DNA of 36,022 bases from an uncultured Clostridia bacterium. Lineage in GTDB: Bacteria; Bacillota; Clostridia; Christensenellales; CAG-314. The notes below the pieces were generated by a model. The model did no database searches. It was not told the origin of the DNA and saw only the letters and a list, made by a program, of their open reading frames with translations. The DNA is taken from NCBI GenBank assembly GCA_947586855.1, contig CANPXV010000003.1, forward strand, positions 88,274 through 124,295, in the 5' to 3' direction. Position 1 is the first letter of the stretch; every line of letters begins with the position of its first letter. The translations under genes and the position numbers were made by a program. This document shows, in pieces, positions 8,276 through 17,048 of the stretch.

Positions 8276-9099
8276 AGATTTTCCTCCTCGGCCTCCCACG
8301 CCTCGTCAATTTGCCGTCTGGTATCCGCCGATGCGCACGTCAGGGGCAGCCGCACGTCAAACCCGTCAAAAACGCCCTGCTTGCACAGCATGTATTTGAT
8401 GGCGATCGGGTTCACTTCCAACGTCGCCAACGCCGCCAAGCGCTCGTATCGGTGGATTTGCCGCTGCGACGCCCTGCCGCATATCACCTGTTGCACCAGT
8501 TGCGGCGCCACATTGGATACCACCGACACCGCCCCGCACGCCCCCTCGGCCAGCATACGCCGCAAATGCACGTCGTTGCCGCACAGCACCTGCATGTGGG
8601 CGCACATTTGGCGCAGCCTGACGGGGTCGCACTCCGTTTCTTTCAGGTGGTGCACCCTATCCGACAGCCGTTCGATCACTTCCTTCGGCAGCGAGTAGGC
8701 GCACCGAGAGGGCACGTTGTACAGCATCAACGGCACGCTGATTTCCGCAAGAATGGCCTCCACGTAGCGCACAAATCCCTCCGCCGTGCACTTGACAAAG
8801 GCAGGCGGCGCCAGCAAAATGCCGTCTGCGCCCCATTGTTGCATAAGCACGGCCTCTTTGACGGCCTCGGTAACGTTGGTTTGTTCCACGCCCGCCCACA
8901 GCGGCAAATGAGGCGCCAAGCCCTTGGCCAGACGCACCAACAGTTTTTTTTCGCAGCGGCCAAGCAGCGGCGACTCGGCAGTGGTGCCAACGGCCAGCAA
9001 AGCGTCGGCGACGTCCTTTTGGCGGCACACCAGCCTCTCATAGGATCTGACGTCGATTTTGCCCCCTGCAAAGGGCGTAGCAAGTGCGGTCACAAGCAT
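8272..9099 (-). CDS. dapA: 4-hydroxy-tetrahydrodipicolinate synthase
   Basis: This enzyme condenses pyruvate with aspartate semialdehyde, the product of the enzyme encoded just upstream. The 275-residue TIM-barrel protein shows GTTAESPLL (residues 38-46; the family usually has GTTGES), YNVPSR with Tyr127 and Arg132, and the Schiff-base lysine at Lys153 in HLKETECD. The ATG at 9099 gives the usual N-terminus LVTALATPF and overlaps the 3' end of asd by 10 bases. Its stop overlaps the dapB start. The tight overlaps indicate one transcript with coupled translation in pathway order. Confidence 0.94.
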   Translation of the reverse strand: MLVTALATPFAGGKIDVRSYERLVCRQKDVADALLAVGTTAESPLLGRCEKKLLVRLAKGLAPHLPLWAGVEQTNVTEAVKEAVLMQQWGADGILLAPPAFVKCTAEGFVRYVEAILAEISVPLMLYNVPSRCAYSLPKEVIERLSDRVHHLKETECDPVRLRQMCAHMQVLCGNDVHLRRMLAEGACGAVSVVSNVAPQLVQQVICGRASQRQIHRYERLAALATLEVNPIAIKYMLCKQGVFDGFDVRLPLTCASADTRRQIDEAWEAEEENL

Positions 9100-10067
9100 T
9101 TTTGCGACTCCTTCAATTTTTCCAGCAAAATTTCGTATGCGTTGTAGGCGGCGCCCCGCATCAGATTGTCCGCCACGCAAAAAAAGTTTATGGCGTTGGC
9201 GGTGATGTCCTTCGTCACCCTGCCCACCCCCACATATTTGGTGTTTTTCAGCGTCAGCGGCATGGGATACAGTCCGCATTGGGCGTCGTCCATCAGCAGC
9301 ACGTTGGGCGCCTGCCGCAACAGCGAGCGCACTTCGTCCAGGTCAAATTTCTGCGCAAAGGCAACGTTGACAAACACACCGTGGCACTCGGTGACGGGCA
9401 CCCGCACGCAAAAAGCGTTCACTTTCAGGCGGGGCAGATGCAAAATCTTGCGGCTTTCGTCCACCAATTTGCGCTCTTCGGTGGTGTAGCCGTCGGGGCG
9501 CAGATTTCCTATCATGGGCAGCAAATTGTCGCATATGGGGTGCCGAAAACTCTTCAATCGGCCGTATGTCCGCCCTTCGGTCAGGTCGTCCAGGGCGTCT
9601 CGTCCCGCCCCGCTTGCCGATTGGTACGTCACCGCCGTCAGCTTGGTGGGGCGCAGCACTCTCAGCGGGGCAAGCGCCGTTGCCACCTGCACGGTAGAGC
9701 AGTTTGGGTTGGCGATAAGTTTGCACCCTCGCACCTCGCAGCCGTTTATGCAGGGCACCACCAGCGGCACATTGCGCCTCAGCCTAAAAAACGAGCTGTT
9801 GTCGATGCACACAACGCCCCTGCCCACCAATCGGGGGATATATTGCGCCGAAATTTCCTCGTTGGCTACAAACACAGCGTAGTCGGGGCAGGCCGATACC
9901 AGCTTGTCGCGGCTTTCCACAACGGCGGTGCGGCGCCCGATTTGCAGCCGTGTCCCCACCGAATTTTTACCGAAACAGCGTATGCGGATATTGGGCAAGT
10001 CGGCAATCAACGCCACAAGTTTTTCTCCCACCAGACCGGTGGCGCCCACAACGGCGACAGTTTTCAT
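9090..10067 (-). CDS. asd: Aspartate-semialdehyde dehydrogenase
   Basis: This enzyme performs NADPH-dependent reduction of aspartyl phosphate to the semialdehyde. The 325-residue protein begins with the nucleotide-binding motif VAVVGATGLVG and has the active-site cysteine Cys123 in NPNCSTVQ and a catalytic histidine His229 in RVPVTECHG (commonly RVPV..GH in the family). The ATG at 10067 is preceded by GAGGAAATTT, and earlier in-frame sequence lacks family similarity. It is the first gene of asd-dapA-dapB. It faces away from the membrane-protein operon starting at 10279. I found no convincing promoter on this strand in the 211-nt divergent gap. Confidence 0.94.
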   Translation of the reverse strand: MKTVAVVGATGLVGEKLVALIADLPNIRIRCFGKNSVGTRLQIGRRTAVVESRDKLVSACPDYAVFVANEEISAQYIPRLVGRGVVCIDNSSFFRLRRNVPLVVPCINGCEVRGCKLIANPNCSTVQVATALAPLRVLRPTKLTAVTYQSASGAGRDALDDLTEGRTYGRLKSFRHPICDNLLPMIGNLRPDGYTTEERKLVDESRKILHLPRLKVNAFCVRVPVTECHGVFVNVAFAQKFDLDEVRSLLRQAPNVLLMDDAQCGLYPMPLTLKNTKYVGVGRVTKDITANAINFFCVADNLMRGAAYNAYEILLEKLKESQKCL

Positions 10068-10182
10068 AAATTTCCTCAACACAATACAATATGACGTTTT
10101 TCGCCGAAGCTTGACGATTTTTTCTCTATCTCGCCTATTTTCCGTCCCTTTTGCGTTGCGCAACAATAGTTGCAAAATTTAC

Positions 10183-10211
10183 TTGAAAAATATTTGTATA
10201 TTTGATATACT
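10183..10211 (+). promoter_or_regulatory. Sigma-A promoter for the 10279-14775 operon
   Basis: TTGAAA (10183-10188), a 17-nt spacer and TATACT (10206-10211). The predicted start point is near 10218. Confidence 0.75.
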
Positions 10212-10224
10212 GTAAAAGCAAAGC

Positions 10225-10244
10225 TGTGCGCAAATTTGTGCGCA
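10225..10244. promoter_or_regulatory. Tandem TGTGCGCA boxes at the operon start
   Basis: TGTGCGCA occurs at 10225-10232 and again at 10237-10244, separated by AATT. Each holds the palindrome TGCGCA, so the pair can be a direct-repeat operator or an RNA hairpin. It lies directly downstream of the predicted transcription start, a typical repressor position. No regulator is identified. Confidence 0.4.
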
Positions 10245-10278
10245 TGCGGCAATTTTTGCAAAAAAGGGATCTTTTGTT

Positions 10279-11457
10279 ATGGATTACAGCAAAATCACAT
10301 TGGCCAACGAGCGCAACGAGCACGTCACCAAGCGTCTCAACCGCCTGTCCACCTGGAAGTTTTTCAAGGTCATCTACCGAGAGAACATCTGGCGCATGTT
10401 CGGGTACAACTTTCTGATGATACTGTGCATGGTGCCCATATTTATCTTGCTGATGGTGGGCAGCTTCAACATCAACACGGTGCAGCACACATTGCCGCTG
10501 TACAACGGGTTCGGATTCAGCACGGGCGCCTGGTTTGGCGGTGCGGGCGATTATCCCACGGTGGAGATGTTTTTTGCCTCGCAGATACGCAGCACCAACG
10601 CATTTTACGGCGCAATGACGGTGCTGGCTGCACTGGTGATGACCTTTATGTTCTCCGGCGGATTTGCCGTCATCAGGGACGCCTTCTGGACGGGCAAGCT
10701 GGGCACGGTGGGCGTGTTCAAAAGCATGTGGTTGGGCATCAAATCCAACCTGCTGTACGCCTTTGCCTCCACTGCGGTGATAGCCTCCTCCATCTTCGGC
10801 ATCTACGAGATGTTTGTGTGGCTCAACGAGATCGTGGGCATATTGTGGCTGGCGATAGTGGTCACGGTGGTGTTGTCCATAGTGGCGTTTTTGGTGGCGA
10901 TGTATCTGATGATACTGTGTTCTGTCAGCGTCACCTACAAGCAAAGTCTGGGTCGCAACCTCGACGACGCTTGGCGGCTGATGTGGCTCAACATCATACC
11001 CAACATTTTGCACCTGATTGTGGCGCTGATACCCGTTGCCCTCTATTTTATCTTTGGCAACAGCGTTTTGCAGCAAATCTATCTCATCGTGATGATAATG
11101 TTCGGCGGATTGTACTTCCCGCTGGTGTGGCACACCCACATGATGAAGACGTTTGCCTTGTTCCACCCCGTCGAGGTCAAAAAGAAGAAAAAGTCCTCCG
11201 ACTCTCACAAAAACAAGCCTGCCGCCTCGCAACTGACGGCTGAGCCTGCACTTGCCGAGGTGACGGACGAAATCACCGAAGAGGACGCTTTTGAGCAGCA
11301 GCAACCTGCCAACGAGGCCGACGCCGAACCCAACGCCTCTCCCGAAGAGGCCGTCCCGGACGAGTCCGAGCAGCCCGCCGACCCCAAGCCGAGCGACGAG
11401 CCCGCCGAGCAATCGAGCGATGACGAGCAGCCCGCCGACGACCCCAACACCAAATAA
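10279..11457 (+). CDS. Membrane protein with acidic C-terminal tail
   Basis: This 392-residue protein has about six hydrophobic segments between residues 40 and 290, for example NFLMILCMVPIFILLMV, AMTVLAALVMTFMFSGG and ILWLAIVVTVVLSIVAFLV. A lysine cluster near 305 is followed by an 85-residue tail rich in Glu, Asp, Pro, Ala and Gln that should be disordered. The arrangement with TWKFFKVIYRENIWRMFGYN before the first helix recalls YesL/DUF624-type proteins, but this is uncertain. AAGGG precedes the ATG. It is the first gene of a four-gene operon; the methyltransferase gene follows after 21 nt. Function unknown. Confidence 0.75.
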   Translation: MDYSKITLANERNEHVTKRLNRLSTWKFFKVIYRENIWRMFGYNFLMILCMVPIFILLMVGSFNINTVQHTLPLYNGFGFSTGAWFGGAGDYPTVEMFFASQIRSTNAFYGAMTVLAALVMTFMFSGGFAVIRDAFWTGKLGTVGVFKSMWLGIKSNLLYAFASTAVIASSIFGIYEMFVWLNEIVGILWLAIVVTVVLSIVAFLVAMYLMILCSVSVTYKQSLGRNLDDAWRLMWLNIIPNILHLIVALIPVALYFIFGNSVLQQIYLIVMIMFGGLYFPLVWHTHMMKTFALFHPVEVKKKKKSSDSHKNKPAASQLTAEPALAEVTDEITEEDAFEQQQPANEADAEPNASPEEAVPDESEQPADPKPSDEPAEQSSDDEQPADDPNTK

Positions 11458-11478
11458 ATCACACAGGGAGCAAAACAT

Positions 11479-12198
11479 ATGCAACCCTACACCGTTTTGG
11501 CAAAATTCTACGACAAACTAACCTACAAAGATTGCGACTACACAAGTTGGTCGCAATATTTGTATGGCGTGGCCCGCCGTCACAACGTCCGTCAGGTGGC
11601 AGATATTGCTTGCGGCACGGGCAAGATGACCCGTCTGTTGGTGCAGCACGGGCTGTCCGTCATCGGGATAGACGCCAGTGCCGAGATGCTTTCGGAGGCT
11701 CGCAACAATTGCAAAGCGCTGTTTGTGCAGCAGGATATGCGCCGTTTGCAGCTCACCCGTCCGCAGGATATGGCGGTGTGCGTCAACGACGGCGTCAACT
11801 ACCTCAGCGGCGACGAGTTGCAGCCCTTTTTTTGCAGGGTGGCGCAAAACCTCAACAGCGGTGCGCCCTTTGTGTTTGACGTATCCACCCCCTACAAGTT
11901 GACGCAGGTGGTGGGCAACAACGTGTTTTACGTGGACGAGCAGGATCAAACGCTGCTTTGGAGCAACCGCCTTGGCGAAAACAGCGTGCTTATGGAGCTG
12001 ACCCTGTTTGAGCGGACGGGCGAAACGGGGCTGTATGCTCGCAGTGACGAGCGGCACATTCAGTTCATTCACGGCGAGCAGCAAATCTGCGCTGCGTTGG
12101 ATGCGGCCGGGTTTGTGCTTGCAGAGCACACCGCCGACTACGGCCAACCCCTCTGCGAGCAGGCGCTGCGTTGGACTTTTTACGCAACAAAGAGGTAA
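11479..12198 (+). CDS. Class I SAM-dependent methyltransferase (YqeM-like)
   Basis: This 239-residue protein has the SAM-binding motif VADIACGTGKMTRLL at about residues 40-54, an acidic end to strand 2 (VIGIDASAEML) and a motif-II-like region FVQQDMRRL. The N-terminus YTVLAKFYDKLTYKDCDYTSWSQYL matches the layout of YqeM-type methyltransferases, whose substrate is not established. AGGGAG sits about ten bases before the ATG. The Hsp33 gene starts four bases after the stop, so the two are almost certainly translated from one mRNA. Confidence 0.82.
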   Translation: MQPYTVLAKFYDKLTYKDCDYTSWSQYLYGVARRHNVRQVADIACGTGKMTRLLVQHGLSVIGIDASAEMLSEARNNCKALFVQQDMRRLQLTRPQDMAVCVNDGVNYLSGDELQPFFCRVAQNLNSGAPFVFDVSTPYKLTQVVGNNVFYVDEQDQTLLWSNRLGENSVLMELTLFERTGETGLYARSDERHIQFIHGEQQICAALDAAGFVLAEHTADYGQPLCEQALRWTFYATKR

Positions 12199-12202
12199 CA
12201 AA

Positions 12203-13063
12203 ATGTCGGTACTTACAAAAGCATTGGTGGGCGGCTATGTGGTGGTATCCGCCGCAGAAACAAAGGATATCGTCAACCGAGCCATCAGGATACACAACCT
12301 GTCCCCCGTGGCGGCGGCAGCAATGGGGCGTGCGCTTACAATGGCGGCGCTGATGGGCAAGGAATTCAAAAACAAGCAGGACTACCTCACGGCGATCATA
12401 GACGGCAACGGTCCTCTGGGCAAGATCACCGTTTGCGCCGACGGCGACGGCCACGTCAAGGGGGATATTGTCAACCCCGTGGCAGAGACGGTCGTCAAGG
12501 CGGACGGCCACCTGGATGTGGGCAGTGCAGTGGGCAAGCAAGGCACCCTCACCGTCATCAAGGATATCGGCCTCAAACAGCCCTATGTGGGCACCTCGCA
12601 GCTGGTCAGCGGCGAGATCGCACAGGACTTTGCCTACTATTTTGCCGATAGCGAGCAGCAGCCCTGCGGCGTGGCGTTGGGCGTTGGCCTCAACAAAAAG
12701 CGGTGCACATCGGCGGGCGGCGTTTGGGTGCAGATCATGCCCAATTGCCCCGAAGAGCTGCTTTCGCAGGTGGAGACGGTGATGTACGCCATGGACGAAA
12801 TGAGCTATCAATTTGAGGGCAGCACGGCCGAGGACGTCATACGCCGCTTTTTTGGCCGATTTGAGCTGCAAATCACCGAAAGCTGCCCCGTGCAGTACAA
12901 ATGCAACTGCAACCGCCGCAAGATAAACCGCATTGTCAAGGGCCTCGGCAAGGACGAGGCGCTGTCCATCGTGGACGAAATGGGGCAAATCGAGGTTTGC
13001 TGCCATTTTTGCGGCAAAAAATACACCTACACCAAAGAACAAGCGGAGAAACTGTTTCAATGA
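12203..13063 (+). CDS. hslO: Hsp33, redox-regulated molecular chaperone
   Basis: Hsp33 is a cytosolic holdase activated by oxidative unfolding when zinc is released. The 286-residue protein has the normal N-terminal domain (TKALVGGYVVVSAAETKD; later GVALGVGLNKK) and the C-terminal redox switch with Cys234 and Cys236 (CNC) and Cys267 and Cys270 (CHFC), a complete zinc tetrad. An additional Cys266 precedes the second pair. The ATG at 12203 has AGAGGT six bases upstream. Its stop overlaps the next start as ATGA at 13060-13063. It shares an operon with a methyltransferase and a helical-repeat protein. Confidence 0.95.
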   Translation: MSVLTKALVGGYVVVSAAETKDIVNRAIRIHNLSPVAAAAMGRALTMAALMGKEFKNKQDYLTAIIDGNGPLGKITVCADGDGHVKGDIVNPVAETVVKADGHLDVGSAVGKQGTLTVIKDIGLKQPYVGTSQLVSGEIAQDFAYYFADSEQQPCGVALGVGLNKKRCTSAGGVWVQIMPNCPEELLSQVETVMYAMDEMSYQFEGSTAEDVIRRFFGRFELQITESCPVQYKCNCNRRKINRIVKGLGKDEALSIVDEMGQIEVCCHFCGKKYTYTKEQAEKLFQ

Positions 13064-14775
13064 AGATCCAACTTTCCGACGCAACCAAAGTCAAAGCCGC
13101 CCTGCAAAAGGTGGACGAGGAAGAGTACTTTGACGCTGCCTGCCTGTTTGCGCAGGTGGACGGCTACGAAAGTCTGCTCAACCAGATAGGCTGTTTTTGC
13201 ATGCTGGGCGATTACAGCTATGCCTCGGCTTGTTGCCGCCGATTGTTTGCTCGGTACATTTTCACCCACAACTGTGCGGCCGACGTGCGCAGATTGGGCT
13301 ACGATGCGGAGATGGTCACCCACATGTTCGACAACCGCCTGCCCGTGGAGTTCTATCGCCGTGACGACAAGCGCATTTCTGCCGACGAAACGCTGTTGGG
13401 CAGCTTCTTTTGGCCGCCGGATGGCGATGACGACGACTTCGACTTTGACGAATTTTTCTCCGAGGACGACGAGCCCGAGGCCGAGCCGCCCCACAAAAGC
13501 GAGTTTTTTGCCACCGACTCCGAGCAATATCTGCAAAACGTGCACATGCGCATGGCAGATGCCTTCCGCAGCGGCAAATTGGAGCTGGGCGGACAGTTGC
13601 AGCAGCAGTTTTTGTCCCGCCCGTCCCGCTACGCCCATCAGTTGGAGATGCAGCTGTTTATGTGCTACTTGCAGCACGATTGGCAAACGGGCGTCAAGTT
13701 TGCCCGTGCAATGTTGGATATCCGCCGCCCCAGCCAAAGGGCGATGTCTATGGCGTTGGAGACTCTGTTTATGGCGGGCGACTGCGAAAAGGACGTGGAC
13801 GCCCTGCTGCGCCGCATACCCGATCTGGAACAGGAAGTGCCCTGCAACGCATTGCTGATGTGCGCCGTGCAGATATCCGCCAATATGTTTGGCTGCAACG
13901 ACATCACCATGACGCTTACCGACCTGCTGTACGACCACTGTGTGGATATGGGCTGCTCGGCCTTCAATCTGTGCGCACGGGTGTATTTCAACAGCAAGGA
14001 CCACGTTCGTGCCAAAGAAGCGGTGCTGTTGGCCCTCGACGCCGCCCCGTGGGATGGTGTATCTCGCACGCTGCTCAACTACATCAACAGCGGCCAGAGC
14101 TACCGTTTAGAGGCGCCCCGCCTGATGGGCGACATCATGCGCCGCTACGATATCCCGCTGGAACTGACCGCCTTTGCGCAGGTGCAGCTGCTGAACGCCG
14201 CCCAAACGGAGCAGCCCTTGCAGGATATGATATGCTATATCGACTGCCTGCTGGCCTCCTGTTGCACATGCCTGCTTACCAACAACAGCCAGCGCTTCAC
14301 CGAGCAGGCGCTGATTTTGTCCACTGTGCTTTCGCTGCTGCCCGACGACCCGTCCCCCGCTTGGGACAGCTTTGTGCGCTACGGTTTGTGCCCATTTTTA
14401 CCCGAATCGACCATCACGGCCGTATTTTTGCGCCGCCTGATAGACAGCGGCTACCGCGGACGGACGTTTGTGTCCGTGATGAGGGGCTACTATGCGCTGG
14501 ACTTGGGCAAGCTGTACGTAACAGACGAAAAATTTCTCTCCGCCATGCCGTTGGCCGCATCCGTGCGCAGCGTGGATATGAACCGCCTGCAAAAGGCCTT
14601 TTGTGTGTTGGACAACACGCTGGACGTGCACGCCGAGAGCGTCACCGAGCGCAGTTTGGCCTTTGCGATGCTTGCCATTGCCTACAAAAGCTTTGCCACC
14701 TCGCACGAGGCATCCTTTTTTGCCGACGAAGAACGCACCCTCTACGAGCAGTACCTCACCCTCACCGACGTGTAG
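13060..14775 (+). CDS. Helical-repeat (TPR-like) hypothetical protein
   Basis: This 571-residue protein has no family I recognise. It appears mostly alpha-helical, with paired-helix stretches resembling tetratricopeptide repeats (for example EEEYFDAACLFAQVDGY, and KDHVRAKEAVLLALDAAPWD around residue 315). Residues of about 118-146 are a very acidic linker (GDDDDFDFDEFF and following). It is rich in cysteine for a cytosolic protein. There is no signal peptide or convincing membrane segment. The ATG overlaps the hslO stop by four bases, so expression is coupled to Hsp33. A co-chaperone or adaptor role would fit the context but is inference. It is the last gene before an AT-rich convergent gap. 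Confidence 0.75.
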   Translation: MKIQLSDATKVKAALQKVDEEEYFDAACLFAQVDGYESLLNQIGCFCMLGDYSYASACCRRLFARYIFTHNCAADVRRLGYDAEMVTHMFDNRLPVEFYRRDDKRISADETLLGSFFWPPDGDDDDFDFDEFFSEDDEPEAEPPHKSEFFATDSEQYLQNVHMRMADAFRSGKLELGGQLQQQFLSRPSRYAHQLEMQLFMCYLQHDWQTGVKFARAMLDIRRPSQRAMSMALETLFMAGDCEKDVDALLRRIPDLEQEVPCNALLMCAVQISANMFGCNDITMTLTDLLYDHCVDMGCSAFNLCARVYFNSKDHVRAKEAVLLALDAAPWDGVSRTLLNYINSGQSYRLEAPRLMGDIMRRYDIPLELTAFAQVQLLNAAQTEQPLQDMICYIDCLLASCCTCLLTNNSQRFTEQALILSTVLSLLPDDPSPAWDSFVRYGLCPFLPESTITAVFLRRLIDSGYRGRTFVSVMRGYYALDLGKLYVTDEKFLSAMPLAASVRSVDMNRLQKAFCVLDNTLDVHAESVTERSLAFAMLAIAYKSFATSHEASFFADEERTLYEQYLTLTDV

Positions 14776-15093
14776 CCCGCTCAATTGTCCGATGTCCCGT
14801 TCGGGCTTTGTTGGTATTTTGAGTTTTTTTGCGTTCTTGTCGCAAATTTTCTTCTTTTTCTGCTTGTTTTTCTGCCCCCCCCATCAACAATCTTATTTAC
14901 AATTTCAAATTATCCTTATCTTAAAAAAAATCATATATTTATTGTCACATTCAAATCCCCGCCGCCGATTTAATCCGAAAATTTTTCCGTTTTCCTATGA
15001 CCGCCTACCTTTTTTCTTTCTCTTTGATCTTTTCTTTCTTCTTTTTTCATAATTTCTTTATCTTATATATTTTTGGGCGACTTTTTGGCGTTT
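14776..15093. other. T/C-rich low-complexity gap between convergent genes
   Basis: This 318-nt gap lies between two convergent genes. It has an eight-C run near 14875-14882, several T-runs and a long polypyrimidine stretch at about 15009-15050, read on the + strand. I see no clean hairpin terminator, repeat copy or open frame with coding character. Confidence 0.6.
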
Positions 15094-16062
15094 TCAGTCG
15101 GGTTTGCGGGGAGATTTTGTCCAAAGCGGTTTGACGAGGCGCACAGCGGCTGCGATCACAATTGCGGCGCCCGCCAAAGCCACCAACGGGTATCCCCACC
15201 GCACCGCAAAATCGAACCCAAACATGCCAAACGTCAGCGCCAAGCCGAAAACTGTCATTATCGCCAGCGTTTTGTCCTGCACAAATTCCTCGGCAAACTC
15301 CACAACGGGCAGGGCATTGGCCGTCAGACCCGTCACGCTGCACAGCAAAATCGCCGCCGCACTCAGAATTTTGACCCAACCGCTTGCGTCTGACAGCGTG
15401 GGCAAATCGCAGCCGAAGTCGCACAGGGGCAGCACGGCCAACATCAGCAACGCCACGGCCGCAGCGGACGCCACCGACACGGCCAGATTTTGCTTGGTGG
15501 TGCATTGCGATCCAAGTTGCGCCGTCAGCCCCAGCGACATCGTCACGGAAAACAGCGCATACACGGCAGGGCTTGCAATGGGCACAAGCGGTGGGGCGCA
15601 CGTTTTTTGTGAGAGCGCAGCCAACATCGCCGCCGCCAGCACCAACGACAACGCATTTGCCCCTTTAAGCGCTGCCAACGGGCATTTTGTCAGGATCGCC
15701 GCCATCACAGCCGCCGCAAATCCAAATACGGGCAGATTGTGTTCGCCGCACAATTGCGACAGGCAGCTGTCCACGCCGGCAAGCACCGTCACCAGGCACA
15801 CAAAACTGCACATCACCAGCGCAACGTTGAGCGCATTGCCCTTGCCGCCCAGCCCTGCGCACAGCGATTTTACTCCATCGCAGCGATTTTCTCGGCAAAA
15901 CTCCCTTAGCGCAAAGTTGCCCAGCGCAAAGCACACGGCAAACACGATCACGCATTTTGCGTCGGGAAAAAAGTTTTGCGCCTCTTTTCCGCTCAAAAAT
16001 CCCACGCCCACACAGCACCCTGCGGTGACGGCGATATCCCCAACTACTCTGCAAAACCTCAT
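15094..16062 (-). CDS. YkvI-like polytopic membrane protein
   Basis: This 322-residue protein is almost entirely hydrophobic with about ten predicted membrane helices. The N-terminus VTAGCCVGVGFLSGKEAQNFF resembles YkvI-family proteins (typically GAGFASGQE..QFF), which belong to the broad LeuT/amino-acid-permease superfamily and have no settled substrate. It is unusually rich in Cys and Ala. The ATG at 16062 has AAGGA about 15 bases upstream, a loose spacing. It stands alone: the next - strand gene ends at 16248, with a dispersed repeat between them. Confidence 0.7.
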   Translation of the reverse strand: MRFCRVVGDIAVTAGCCVGVGFLSGKEAQNFFPDAKCVIVFAVCFALGNFALREFCRENRCDGVKSLCAGLGGKGNALNVALVMCSFVCLVTVLAGVDSCLSQLCGEHNLPVFGFAAAVMAAILTKCPLAALKGANALSLVLAAAMLAALSQKTCAPPLVPIASPAVYALFSVTMSLGLTAQLGSQCTTKQNLAVSVASAAAVALLMLAVLPLCDFGCDLPTLSDASGWVKILSAAAILLCSVTGLTANALPVVEFAEEFVQDKTLAIMTVFGLALTFGMFGFDFAVRWGYPLVALAGAAIVIAAAVRLVKPLWTKSPRKPD

Positions 16063-16147
16063 ATTCTATTAGATTTTTCCTTCCGCCCGTTTAGTACTTT
16101 TTCTGCAAGGCAAAAGAGGCGGTGCGGATTGCAACGCCTCGATTTTT

Positions 16148-16213
16148 ACCTCAACTACTTCGCAAATCGGCGTTTTGTAGAGTACTATGAAAGACATAGT
16201 ATTGCAAAACAGC
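16148..16213. repeat. AT-rich palindromic dispersed repeat, copy 2
   Basis: TACTATG (16183-16189) and CATAGTA (16195-16201) are perfect inverted arms around the loop AAAGA. Outer arms GGCGTTTTG (16169-16177) and CAAAAC.GC extend the hairpin. The upstream block CCTCAACTA.TTCGCAAATCGGCG matches copy 1 closely. It lies 3' of the ABC permease gene. Confidence 0.75.
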
Positions 16214-16247
16214 TCAAAAATCGCTCAAAACGCCATCAAAACAGCGT

Positions 16248-17048
16248 TCAGTAGTGTTTTACGACAACTTTTTCCAACACGGCCACAATGGCGTACATCA
16301 CGCCTGCAAGGGCGCACAGCACAACGGTGCAGGTCATCACAAGGTCCAGACGGAACACCTGACTGCCGTAAACAAGCAGGTAACCCAGCCCCTCTTTGGA
16401 TACGAGGTACTCGCCCATGATGGAGCCTATCCAGGCCATGCCGACGTTTATTTTTAGCGTGGCCATCAGCGTGGGCACGTTGCTGGGCGCCACCAATTTG
16501 GCAAACACCTGCAACTTGTTTGCCCCAAGCGAGCGCAGCAGCAGTATCTTTTCCTTGTCCGTCTCGGCAAAGCCGTTCAGCACGGTGATGGTGGTTATCA
16601 CCACGGATATCAACACGGCCATCGTGATGATAGAAGCGGTGCCCGTGCCCGCCCATATTATTATGATAGGCCCAAGGGCGATCTTCGGCAGGGAGTTGAG
16701 CACCACAACATAGGGCTCAAACACCTCCTTCAAAAAGTTGTTCCACCACAGCACAACGGCCGCCCCGTAGCCCAGCGCCGTGCCGATTGCAAATCCCGCA
16801 AGGGTCTCCAACGTGGATATGGCCATATGGTGCCACAGCGTGCCGTCTGCGATCAGCTCCACCAAGGTGCGCCACACCCTCGACGGGCTGCTTGTGATAA
16901 AGCTATCCACCCACCCAAGGTGCGCCGCCAGCTCCCAGATGCCCAGCGCCGCCGCCAGCACGCCCACTTGCGCCGCATGCACCAAAATTTTTGTAATTTT
17001 TTGCCTTCTCAGGTACAGCAGATGCTCCCTCGAAAAAGTGTTTTTCAT
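16248..17048 (-). CDS. ABC transporter permease, NitT/TauT (SsuC-like) type
   Basis: This 266-residue inner-membrane permease has about six helices and the coupling-loop motif ETDKEKILLLRSLGANKLQVFAKLVAPSNVP, equivalent to the EAA loop (positions near residue 160-190). The N-terminus ...GIWELAAHLGWVDSFITSSPSRVWRTL is characteristic of SsuC/TauC/ThiX-type permeases. Its start overlaps the ATPase gene stop by four bases. With the adjacent ATPase and lipoprotein it forms a complete three-component importer. The substrate (sulfonate, pyrimidine, nitrate-like or other) cannot be read from sequence. Confidence 0.9.
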   Translation of the reverse strand: MKNTFSREHLLYLRRQKITKILVHAAQVGVLAAALGIWELAAHLGWVDSFITSSPSRVWRTLVELIADGTLWHHMAISTLETLAGFAIGTALGYGAAVVLWWNNFLKEVFEPYVVVLNSLPKIALGPIIIIWAGTGTASIITMAVLISVVITTITVLNGFAETDKEKILLLRSLGANKLQVFAKLVAPSNVPTLMATLKINVGMAWIGSIMGEYLVSKEGLGYLLVYGSQVFRLDLVMTCTVVLCALAGVMYAIVAVLEKVVVKHY

